A stretch of DNA of 18,409 nucleotides from Ichthyophonus hoferi (Eukaryota; Opisthokonta; Ichthyosporea; Ichthyophonida; Ichthyophonidae), in assembly GCA_002751075.1 (NCBI GenBank), contig NAOQ01000594.1, positions 9,750 through 28,158 of the forward strand. The letters run 5' to 3'. Position 1 is the first letter of the stretch, and each line of letters begins with the position of its first letter. This document shows, piece by piece, positions 1 to 9,200 of this stretch. The position numbers and the translations under genes were made by a program. The notes under the pieces are model-generated. The model ran no database searches. It saw only the letters and a list, made by a program, of their open reading frames with translations, and had not been told where the DNA came from.

Positions 1-292
1 AACTCTGTTTGTACAGAGGGTATTGTTTTCATTATAAAATTTTGCCTGTGTAATAATTATTTCACCCATGTTCAGGGTGGCGACCAAATATTGCAAGCAG
101 CATAGTAGTGCAAAAACTGTATAGCCTTTATTTTGTATCACTACAACATCAATTCCCCAATGTCTACAGATTTATTTTGTACGTTCTAAATATAGTATTT
201 TATATATAGAATGCATCAGAACTCGGAATCAATTAATTAAACAATTATAATTTAAGTTGCTTTGCCTATGTTGCATATGTAGCTATATTTGA
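1..292. repeat. Interspersed repeat module X, copy A (cut by window edge)
   Basis: This stretch aligns by eye in the same orientation with about 11610-11870. Shared landmarks include a GCCTGTG..AAT.ATTATTT block, CATGTTCAG, TATAGCCTTTATT or its near match, the run ATATTTTATATATAGAAT, and CCTAT.TTG.ATATGTAGC at the right end. It starts before the window, so its left end is unknown. No coding frame is maintained. The family is not recognised. It is one of three modules (X, Y, Z) found on both sides of the fibrillarin gene. Confidence 0.6.
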
Positions 293-451
293 AACAGGAA
301 TGGTTTGGATGACCATAATGACACTGCATGTTGTTATTGTACTGTATTAACAGAATATACAAATACTGTAGGCAGGCGTTTCATTTATTAAAAATAGTCT
401 TTCCAATACAATAGCTATTGTCAAATATAGTTACATATATTGTTGAAACGG

Positions 452-801
452 TAAAATATAGAGTAAACATAGCCTGTCCTTATCTCAAGCCGTTACCCGG
501 ATAATGACACATATCAGGTGGCGGAATACAGTGTAAACAAGACTAGAAGCCCAGTCTCAACCATACTGTGTTAAATTTATACTATTTAAACACAAGTGAT
601 GTGGTGAGACTGATTTTTGATTAAACTGTTCTTAATATGGTATGGTGGTATACAAAAATTAATCTCAATCTGAATTACTACCACGTAAATTTGATAGATA
701 ATTTCTAATATTTGATTAGTAGTAGATAATAAAGAAATATAATGTTATATCCTAATATGAATAAATAAGGACTCATTATAACATATTAAACATGTTCCAG
801 C
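452..801. repeat. Interspersed repeat module Y, copy A
   Basis: This module matches 10202-10557 in the same orientation over about 350 bp with small gaps. Clear shared words are ACTAGAAGCCC, ACTATTTAAA, TTAATCTC.ATCTGAAT, TTTGATAGATA and GAATAAGGA.TCATT. Near its left end CAGTCTCAACCA (552-563) can pair with TGGTGAGACTG (602-612) as a bulged hairpin; the pairing is weaker in copy B. It contains no open frame of note. The divergence suggests an old insertion or duplication. The element type is unknown. Confidence 0.7.
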
Positions 802-1017
802 ATATATACCATATTTGTAAAAATTGCTATTCTAAATTAATTAAATTGCTTAATACTATGCTATTAATAAGCTTTCTTAATTAAAAATCAGAGCATCAGG
901 TAATCTATAGAGAATATATAATATTTAGAAAGTATAAAATGTCTCTCTGCGACAGAACCTAATCCTTGTTTTTTATGCAGTTATGTTAAATAAAGCCCTA
1001 TTTGTGGTAAATGTGAA

Positions 1018-1145
1018 GAAGTGTCAATGTTCATAGGATGAGTCTCCAATTTTAAATTGTTTTCTGTTGTTGTTCAGAGAAGTTTCACTATCTTAGTTTA
1101 CAATTATCTTAACAGCCTACCCTTATAGATTGCAATTGACACTTC
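1018..1145. repeat. Inverted repeat, 11-bp perfect arms
   Basis: GAAGTGTCAAT at 1018-1028 is the exact reverse complement of ATTGACACTTC at 1135-1145, leaving 106 bp between the arms. The size and AT-rich interior would suit a very small MITE. No clear target-site duplication is visible and I found no second copy, so this may be chance. Confidence 0.3.
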
Positions 1146-1264
1146 CATTGTAATGTTAATGCTCTATAAGTGAATAAACTGTATTTAGACTTACAGCCTA
1201 AATCTTAGTTTATACTCACAAATATAATATTCAACAACGTAAATAAACGTTACATGCTTTGTCC

Positions 1265-1289
1265 AAACGGCCGTTTCTGCGTTGCAGAA
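1265..1289. other. 12-bp palindrome overlapping a short hairpin
   Basis: AAACGGCCGTTT at 1265-1276 is a perfect 12-bp palindrome with a GC core. It overlaps by two bases a perfect hairpin, TTCTGC-GTT-GCAGAA, at 1275-1289. The GC-rich core stands out from its AT-rich surroundings. No gene lies nearby to give it a role. Confidence 0.4.
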
Positions 1290-1799
1290 GAATTTCTTTA
1301 CTATTCTGTTTTTAAACGCATAAGGGCTTCCGACGATTGGGTATTATATGTCGACTTTAGTAATGAAATTAAAGGTATCTTATTTTAGCCACTCATAACA
1401 CCAGCGCCAAGAAGGGTAATATAAGCATATGTAGACTTAATTGAGTTAATGAGAATGTGGCCACGCCAATTATTTTACCTGGGCATAAGTTGACATCTAC
1501 CAATGAGTGTCCATTTATTGAATAATTAAACTGCAATAAATACGTAAGAAATATGAGAAAATCAATAAACAAGCACCTTGAAATGGTTCATATGTTACAG
1601 CCGTGACATCGTATAGATGGGACTAATCACCCTTGGCAATTTTTATGTTTTGATGTCTTGAGCTTTGAAATATAACATAGTATGTGTTGCAACCAAAGCG
1701 CTCAATGCTTTTTTTGTTACAGCTTATTCCTTTATGTCGCAAGACCGTTAACTCCGAATAAACACAAAGTTTAAATTTATTTGTTGATACATAAATGTC

Positions 1800-1990
1800 C
1801 GAAATAAATTCTCAAGCACTTACATTGATAAATTAGCTAATGAGCCATCCAAATAAGGATATTATAATATACGATGATCGAGATAAGATCAAGGAATCCT
1901 AGTGGGTCTCTGGGATCCTTCATGAATTCTATTAGCCAATCCAATATGAATATTTATAATTGGTCACATTCAGGTTATTGATTACAGCTA
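1800..1990 (-). repeat. Diverged inverted copy of the 12240-12420 segment
   Basis: The reverse complement of this stretch shares with 12240-12420 a strong core, TCCTTATTTGGATGGC followed by TTAGCTAATT. It also shares shorter matches in the same order, including CATATTGG and AATAGAATT. Only the core of about 40 bp is convincing by eye; the outer boundaries are estimates. A MITE or other small interspersed repeat is possible. Confidence 0.45.
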
Positions 1991-2102
1991 TATGGATGTT
2001 AAACAAAATTAACACCCGAGTTAGCCGAAGATTGGAAAAGTATAAAAGGAATAAAAACAACCAATAATAAACACTGTTCTTGGTATTCAAGATTTACTGT
2101 TC

Positions 2103-2380
2103 AGTTTATGTGCTTTATATATTTGTTTTCTTCATATTGTCTATAGTTGTCAGAGGTTGAAGTAGATAATCTAGATATTTTATTAGAAGGCCAACTAGTT
2201 CAGCCTGGTGTTGATTCTTCTGATGAAATTAGTACCATAACTATATACATACAGCCAAAATTAGATTACAGTTATTACACATACAATATATCACCAAGTA
2301 AGGAGCTAAAAGTTTATATATCCATCGATAAACAGAAGGAAATTCAAGAGCAGCTAGTTAGAGCTTTAGCCTGCCCATGA
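2103..2380 (+). repeat. Interspersed repeat module Z, copy A (coding-like)
   Basis: This module aligns in the same orientation with 10969-11240. The similarity covers a pyrimidine-rich lead-in and then a segment whose encoded residues match better than the DNA does, for example LDYSYY.YN, IQEQL and ALAC. That pattern suggests the repeat once carried a protein exon. Copy A is still open over this exon, while copy B looks decayed. Confidence 0.65.
2147..2380 (+). CDS. Open exon-like segment of an unknown repeat-borne protein
   Basis: A 77-codon open segment ends at a TGA at 2378-2380. It begins right after a good 3' splice-site pattern, a T-rich tract ending TCTATAG at 2140-2146, and has no ATG of its own, so it reads as a final exon rather than a whole gene. 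The product is acidic, starts SEVEVDNLDILLEGQ and includes PKLDYSYYTYNISPSKE and a C-terminal EIQEQLVRALACP. I do not recognise the family. A related but decayed segment in 10969-11240 supports past coding use. It could be the tail of a transposon protein or of a duplicated host gene. Whether it is expressed is unknown. Confidence 0.35.
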   Translation: MSEVEVDNLDILLEGQLVQPGVDSSDEISTITIYIQPKLDYSYYTYNISPSKELKVYISIDKQKEIQEQLVRALACP

Positions 2381-2916
2381 CAGTTTTGCCTTTATTTAAG
2401 TTTTTGCTTGTGATTGCAACTGTCATTCATAATATGTAAAATAATAGCTTTAACACAGTAATATATAATAATTACATAGTTTTAGCCTATTTTAATATTA
2501 CATCTAAGTTTTAATATTACACTTCAATAAAAGTAAACATACAAAGCATAGTAAAATACCCAAATAAACAGCACTATATTATACTATTATAAATGCTGAT
2601 TATATCTCCATTAGCTCCATTTTGTTGGTGTCACAACCAGTTATTAAACATTGTAATAGGAAGATATATCAATTATAGAAACATCGATATATATGTTTTG
2701 TATAATATGTGTGATCTATATAAATAGTTATTTTTTAGTTAGCAATATATATTTCCTGGTTAGATATAGTATATATGAAGTATTAGTTTTAGTAGGAGTC
2801 TCAAGTCTGGAAAATGATATGATCTCACAATTGTCTCAGCTATTTAGCCAAAAGCTATCTTATCATACTCCCGCTTCCTTGTAAAATGCTTTACCTGCAG
2901 GGAATATATTATTTAC
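2381..2916. other. AT-rich intergenic stretch, no gene supported
   Basis: A 63-codon open stretch at 2693-2884 ends in a Ser/Leu-rich tail (SLENDMISQLSQLFSQKLS), but its first half is a low-complexity Tyr/Ile/Leu translation of AT-rich DNA. It has weak resemblance to sequence just after module Z in copy B (AGCTATCTTA followed by CTCC). I do not call it a gene. Confidence 0.4.
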
Positions 2917-3004
2917 TATAGACTATTATTATATTATTATACTATTATACTATTACGTTATTATACTATTATATTATGATATTACTATGTTGTTATATTA
3001 TAAG
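2917..3004. repeat. Degenerate TTATA/CTATTA minisatellite
   Basis: Irregular tandem units close to ATTATACT and ATTATATT run through this stretch. It is purely A/T with isolated C and G positions marking the unit boundaries. It is low complexity with no coding meaning. Confidence 0.7.
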
Positions 3005-3538
3005 ATATAGTTGTTTTGTTAAAATAGATACATATATAATCAAATCAATAAATTGCATTCTATTAATCTATCTATCTATGCACATAAATAAAATTTTCTT
3101 TTAACAAATATATCCTTATTGCAAACATACATAGTGTACATATCATATACACCACTATAGTTATGGTCGTAATTAATTAATGTTATAATAATAATTAATC
3201 TATATATACTATATTATATCATAAAGTATAGAGGTCTCTGTGACAGGACCTGAGGCAACTGTTTCTGCAATGAAATTAAAGATTTAACATTAAAGTTAAA
3301 ATTTTATTTAAGAATTGAACCTGCTATCTAATAGGTGGGATAATAACTCCATAACAAACTGTATTTTAAAGTATTTCATCATTAGTAGATTGAATTGTTT
3401 TTAAAAAATTAGATTTAAACAAATGTTTAAATCATCCCAAATTAAATCCTGTGAAAATAAAATTTTAATTTTTGCTTAATGATTACATAATTGATATGAT
3501 ATGTGTTATTTTATGTCAGAATGACTTATAAAAGCTTG

Positions 3539-3567
<29 letters not shown>
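3539..3567. repeat. (ATT)n microsatellite
   Basis: A clean run of about nine to ten ATT units that decays into TTATATTATAT at its right end. Confidence 0.9.
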
Positions 3568-3569
<2 letters not shown>

Positions 3570-4293
3570 TATATTCTGTAATGAATTAGAATAAAGTGAA
3601 AACACATTTGATGTATGAATCAAAATTTATGAAATAGCTTATATACAGTCACATAAATTTCTCGATAGTAAAAACTAAAAACTAAAAAAACAAATAGTGA
3701 CGTGAGACATAACAAGATAGGAAAAAGAAATGCAAGATGGCATGGTTTTAATAGCAGATATATGTTATTAGGATTAAATAATACCTACACATAAAAACAG
3801 AACGGATAGAAATAATAAAATAAAATAAAGCATAATAAAATAAAATGCAGAATAGTAGGGGGAAATAAAAAGAAAAATAAACTATTTATGCGAATGTATA
3901 CTTTTAAAATATGCTGCAAACCTTGTAGCACCAAGCTGCAAACTAGTAAGAAATATTGATTATTCATAAAGAATTTATATCAAACTTAACCAGGAACGTC
4001 TTTTCTATCTAGTAATAAGCGAGTATAATGGCTATAATGGCAATAAGTAAAATAAAATAAAAACTGTAAAGGCGTAGTGAGAACTTTAGTTCCAAAAGAA
4101 TATAATGCTCACCCAGGTGGCCAGACACGAATCCTCAAAAACCTTTTTCAATTCTTCACATTTCTCTGGCTTATTATTATTATTATCCAGACAACTAAAG
4201 TAGTTATCTCTTGCCATATAACATATATGCCTCTTCTCTTTAGAGGTTGGGGCGGCAGACATGTTTGTCGTACAATAATATATTATGGTACTA

Positions 4294-4354
4294 TAATAAT
4301 AATAATAATAATAATAATAGTAATAATAATAATAATAATAGTAATAATAATAAT
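4294..4354. repeat. (AAT)n microsatellite with AGT interruptions
   Basis: About twenty AAT/TAA units are broken twice by AATAGTAAT variants. The isoleucine-rich open frame across it is a by-product of the repeat. Confidence 0.9.
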
Positions 4355-5663
4355 ATTGAATATTAAATACTGTTGTTTTTGTTGTGTCTGGTAGATTGGG
4401 GTTGTCCCAGGATACATAAAATCTTTCAAGATTTGTTAACAGTATACGTTATGGTATACGTTAGGTGCTTCAACCGTGTATATATGTATAAAGATAATTG
4501 CTGTAGGTACTGTATGGCAAGGGATGTAAAAGGAATAAAAATTTAAAATGTCACTAGATTGGCTATAAATATTTAAATTGAGAGATGATTTGTTTATATA
4601 TACTTAAAATATTCTTCTGAGGTCAGTGTATAATGATGGTTAAATTATGGGAATTTTAGAAGAGGATAAGCAGAGGGTAGGTGTGATGGGGTAGATATAT
4701 ATATATATATATAAATATGGTATATAATTAATGTAAGGTAGATAATAGAATTATATTACGTATTATTAATATGAGATGTAACTATATATATACCCCAACT
4801 GTATACTACATATAATACACAATAGAATCGCAATAAAAATAATATAGGTTACGCTGACTATGGATACTATTATATGCATTAGTTGCTATTATATTTCAGT
4901 ACTCTTAGTTTCCAATTATTATTATATTATTGTTATTGTAATAGTAATTCCATCTATTATTTATTATTATAGATCGTGACTTGTCAAATGTGGACTCATA
5001 TTGTCAATTTCGCATTGCTCACCAAATACCGGTTAAACTCAAATGTTATCTTTTTATATTAGCCAATATAATGATGCTTTTAAGTAATTAAATAACAAAT
5101 ATGACATTTTAAAAATATACACCTGTAACATTGTCCCGTTCCACTAAATATCTGTTAAATAATGACTAACTTTTCTATATATTTTTTTGTTTTATTTCTT
5201 CAATTTTTAAGCATTAATTGCAAAATAATATAATCATGGTGCTGTTATTTTTTTTGAATTTTATAAACATATACCTTTACACTGGGTTTTAAATGCAGTT
5301 TTTAATATTAAAATACTACATTTTGACTATTGCCGCATCTTACCTATAAACTTAAGGCAATAACACACATTAAGCATTATAATAAGTGATCTATAGCTAA
5401 TAATTGGAATGATTTTAATTAATATCCAATTACTAGACAATAGTAAGGTATTTATAACATTCTTTTAAGATTTATTGTTGCCGATTTTAAGCTTGAACTT
5501 GGTGAGCCTTGAAGATCCGGCACATGCGCATATGTCGCGTGGTGGGCACACGACACGTACGTCACAATAAAAACAAAACCCATTCCAAATGGGCCACACA
5601 CAAGCCCAAAAGTACCACCGACCCGACCCAAGACAATAAATTAAATCGAATAACCAAACATGA

Positions 5664-5680
5664 CCAATCGGATATAAATA
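5664..5680 (+). promoter_or_regulatory. CCAAT box closely followed by TATA-like box
   Basis: CCAAT at 5664-5668 is followed by TATAAATA at 5673-5680. The spacing is unusually tight; a CCAAT box normally sits tens of bases upstream of a TATA box. If the TATA-like box is used, transcription should begin about 25-30 bases downstream, giving a 5' UTR of roughly 140 bases. In AT-rich DNA this TATA-like sequence could also be chance. Confidence 0.4.
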
Positions 5681-5761
5681 TAAGCCAATAACATGAAGTA
5701 TCGAGTGAACCGTTTATTCACCAGATCGCCGCTAATCTGTTAATGTATGAGTAGTAGGGCC

Positions 5762-5767
5762 CACGTG
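5762..5767. promoter_or_regulatory. Canonical CACGTG E-box upstream of fibrillarin
   Basis: A perfect CACGTG lies 80 bases upstream of the start codon. Ribosome-biogenesis genes, including fibrillarin, are classic Myc/Max targets through this motif in several animals. Use of this site here is inferred from motif and position only. Confidence 0.5.
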
Positions 5768-5847
5768 TAATGTTTCATTCAGACCTGACACTTTCCTCTT
5801 ACACTTAAATACGTTTCTTTGTGTTTTAGTGTTTTATCAACGTAAAA

Positions 5848-5863
5848 ATGGCACCTCCAGCTA
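5848..5863 (+). CDS. FBL: Fibrillarin coding exon 1 (16 nt)
   Basis: This tiny coding exon gives MAPPA plus the first base of Arg6, followed by the donor GTAAGT at 5864. An acceptor-like T-rich tract ending AG at 5828-5829 lies just 18 bases upstream of the ATG. A 5' UTR intron, or spliced-leader addition if the organism uses it, is therefore possible. Confidence 0.9.
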
Positions 5864-6174
5864 GTAAGTCTATACATAATACCTCTCTTATATTGTATTT
5901 TATTATATTATACACTTAGAAAGTTAATATTACTTTGTTGTATTTTTATTTTTATTTTTGATTTCAAATTTTTTACAAGAATCTCCAACTAGTTTGTGTT
6001 TTGTTTTTAGTGTTTTTTTTTTTTTGTTAGGTTTTATTCTAAAAATACTTGTTAATAGTTATAATATCATACAAACATTTATATCTTGTTATTTATAGTA
6101 CTGTGTTATATATTGTTATTAGTTACTGTTGTTTCATTTTGTTTTCTGTATTTTTGTCGAAGCCTTTTCCTATT

Positions 6175-6220
<46 letters not shown>

Positions 6221-9200
6221 TAATTTACTTAACCATATTAATACACGATAAATATATACAGCGACATACCTATTTGATCTTTTTCTTTGCAATATGGTAG
6301 TATCAACCGTTTAATTCCTTCCTCTACTCACTAATTGTAAAACGACATTTTTTTTTTTTCAAGTTCGTGCCCATCCATGTTCTACATTCCATTTTTTTTA
6401 AACATTTTTATATACTTTATATTATAAATTATTATATTCAATACATTACAACAAACAGAAAGGAAAACACAAAAAAAGCTAACCACCTTGAAACAAGAAT
6501 CATGAAGATAATAGGTATCTGCATACCCATCCAAAACATGTACAAAGACCACAAGTTAACCTAGCCATATTTATCTACAGGAGGCGGTTCTTTCGGTGGT
6601 CGCGGTGGTTTTGGTGGCCGCGGGGGTGGACGTGGTGGCGGAGATCGTGGTGGCCGTGGTGGTGGACGCGGAGGTTTTGGTGGTCGCGGAGGTGGACGTG
6701 GTGGTTTTGGTGGAGACAGAGGTGGCCGCGGTGGTGCCAGAGGCCGTGGTGCCCCTCGTGGCCGTGGAGGTAAACAACCTATGTTTTATTGTAGTGTGCT
6801 TGTGTGATTAGTGTTTTTTTTTTTGTATTAGATATGGATAAAACTAGATAGGTGTATGGGTTTGTCTAGTATTTTCTTTCTAGGATAGGCATATGGAAAT
6901 AGGGTATACTTATATACTTATATCTGCTATTATTATTATTGTATTGTATTTTTTAAGAGATTTACAGTTATAATGGTATGATAGTAGTATTGGGATCTCA
7001 TATTATATTCCTCTTGATTGGTCCTGTGGTTTAATTATAGAGTTATACCAATGAATTCAGTCAATATGTCCCATTTATAGCCTGCTTGTTTAATGGTTAT
7101 AACTAATCGATTGTTTTCTTTCGTGTTACTTTATATTATAATGTTAATTATTATATAGGTTCTGAGTTATTAGTTTAATCCTTCACCTTCCCTATATAGT
7201 ATTAATAGTTACTGTAGCCTATTTTTTATTTTAAATATTATTAAGTACACTCATCTTCTTATCCAATCAAATATCACTAATAAAGTATAAATTTTACACA
7301 ACAGCCATTAACATCACACTAATACCAGTATTAAAATTTATATTTTTAAATTGCAAATTTCTAGACCAAAACTGAAATCATTTTTTATTCGACAGGAGCC
7401 GGAGGAATGCGCGGTGGCGCCAAGGTTGTTGTGGAGCCCCACCGTTATCCCGGTGTGTTCATTGCCCGCGGTAAAGATGATGCCATTGTAACCAAGAACA
7501 TGGCTCCTGGAGATTCCGTGTACGGAGAGAAGCGTATCAGCGTCGAGGTATGTTGTTTAAATGTAATGATTAATATTATGTAGGATATGGTATTGGCTAG
7601 TAGTGTTTAAAATGATTTACTTATAATTAGCTGGGACCATTGGATAATTTTTTATTGGGTATTTAGTGATGCTTTTTAATTGGTTGTTTATGGGTTAGTG
7701 GTCGTTGAAATAGTATTATATGATGGTGCTTATCGTTGATTGGCATTTAAGAAATTTTAAAATCATTAAGTAACGTGTTTGACTGGTTGAAATGTAGGAT
7801 TTTTAAAAAAGAACAAATAAAGTTTGTGTATTATAATTACTAGATCTATGATAATTGATTAATATTAGTTTTAGTATTACAGACTCGCTAAACATTTTAT
7901 ATTTCAAGATATAAAATGATTTGGAGCTTTATATGCTTTGTTGAATCATTGTTTTTATTTTAAGGACATCAATGCATCCATATGTATTTCTATATACGTT
8001 TCTTAATTTTTAAATATAGAGGAATATTATATTACAATGTTAATTGCTTATATTCAATTATATTAGCACTCATATATATATCCAAATACACAGTTTTTCA
8101 CATCCAATTCTATACTCCTTAACCTTAATTAACCTGTCATTAATATATCAGGGCGAGGGCGGAGAGAAGACTGAGTACCGCGTATGGAACCCTTTCAGAT
8201 CCAAATTGGCCGCTGCTATTGTAGGTGGTGTGGACAGCATTCACATGGCCCCTGGCTCCAAGGTTCTCTATCTTGGTGCCGCCTCTGGTACCACAGTGTC
8301 CCACGTGTCCGACCTAGTTGGCCCTGTATGTACTCGCTTGATATTTCCCCACTTACCTACCCTTCGTCTATATCTGCTTTGTTTATGTTTAGTTTTAGTT
8401 TGCTTTATTATTCGTTTGCCTTTTTTTTTAATTGCGAGTGTTGAATGCTAGGTTGGTTTTATGACCACTGTTGTGTATTTTATTATACTTAGTTAATTAT
8501 TCTTTTTATATCAATATATTTTTAAACTTAAATGCCTTTTATTGCCAATAAAAATATGTGCTTGCCTTTTTGTTATAACACCCTCAATTTTATATATTTT
8601 TCTTTTATCTTTCTCTGTATTTTAACCATAAAAAGTACCATTAGAAACTAATCGATTTTTCTTAAAAGAACCAAAACAAACCAACAAACAACATCTTTCT
8701 ATAGCAAAAATTTTACCCAACCTTCAATCAACTAACCGCCTTTATTACCTTTTGTAGGAGGGTCTCGTGTACGCCGTGGAATTCTCCCACCGTTCAGGCC
8801 GTGATCTCCTGAACGTAGCCAAGAAGCGTACCAACATTATCCCAATCATTGAGGATGCTCGCCACCCTCACAAATACCGCATGTTGGTAGGCATGGTTGA
8901 CACAGTGTTTGCCGATGTTGCCCAGCCCGACCAGGCTCGTATTGTTGCTATGAACGCAGAGTACTTCTTGAAAAACCAGGGTCACTTCGTCATCTCCGTC
9001 AAGGTTTGTGCTGTTTGTTTTTTGTTGGTTTGATATATGCCATTTTTTATAGCTATATAGACTTAATTATATTTACGGTTTAAATAGTTTCCAAAACAGA
9101 TGAATATAGGCGAATATTTTTAATACACCAATAAATTTTAAATATTATATTAAGTAAAAAATGAAATATTTGTAAATAAGTTACTTGCTACTTTATGCCA

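Larger units (their letters stand above)
802..2102. other. AT-rich stretch between modules Y and Z, no gene seen
   Basis: About 1.3 kb without a credible coding region on either strand. In copy B the same interval between modules Y and Z is only about 0.4 kb, so this side has gained sequence or the other side has lost it. The stretch contains an 11-bp inverted repeat, a palindrome joined to a hairpin, and a segment related in inverted orientation to 12240-12420. These are listed separately. Confidence 0.5.
3005..5490. other. Gene-free AT-rich intergenic region
   Basis: About 2.5 kb with no coding region I can support on either strand; the open frames present are low-complexity translations of A/T repeats. 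It holds two TTA/AAT microsatellites (listed), an A-rich AATAAA-like stretch at about 3806-3870, and a short TA run at about 4696-4712. A slightly more GC-rich block at about 4077-4290 matches no family I know. No RNA gene was recognised. Confidence 0.5.
5509..5847 (+). promoter_or_regulatory. Fibrillarin promoter and 5' UTR region
   Basis: Upstream of the fibrillarin start the sequence becomes richer in G+C and CpG than the flanking DNA. From left to right it holds a near-palindrome ACATGCGCATATGT at 5520-5533, containing the NRF1-like half site TGCGCA. An ACGTACGTCAC run at about 5556-5566 resembles a CRE half site. A CCCATT..AATGGG inverted pair lies at 5579-5593. CCAAT and a TATA-like box, then a CACGTG E-box and a pyrimidine tract CTTTCCTCTT at 5791-5800, follow. 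The transcription start is not visible directly; about 5700-5800 is inferred. Confidence 0.6.

Noticed and set aside
2917-3004. Possible CRISPR-like or satellite array
   Set aside because: The units are short, irregular and purely A/T, with no spacers; this is a degenerate minisatellite in a eukaryotic genome.
3300-3365. tRNA-like B box on the - strand (GGTTCAATTC)
   Set aside because: No A box or cloverleaf could be found at the right spacing, so a tRNA or tRNA-derived SINE is not supported.
4077-4394. 105-codon frame ending in long isoleucine runs
   Set aside because: More than a third is translated AAT microsatellite and the rest has no recognisable motif.
6049-6300. Tyr/Ile-rich frame in fibrillarin intron 1
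   Set aside because: It is a translation of the (TA)18 run and T-rich intron sequence.
6571-6777. Thr/Ala/Ser-rich frame on the - strand opposite the GAR exon
   Set aside because: It is the antisense reading of GGT/CGT repeats; the + strand is the fibrillarin GAR exon with correct splice sites.
6596-6811. Val/Ala-rich + strand frame over the GAR exon
   Set aside because: It is the alternate frame of the same repeats and runs into intron 2.
7548-8151. Possible intronic box C/D snoRNA in fibrillarin intron 3
   Set aside because: TGATG words are present but no CTGA box D or terminal stem lies at a suitable distance; the other introns also fail.
8044-8151. Upstream extension of fibrillarin exon 4
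   Set aside because: It is open by chance; the acceptor ATATATCAG at 8143-8151 joins exon 3 in frame to the conserved sequence.
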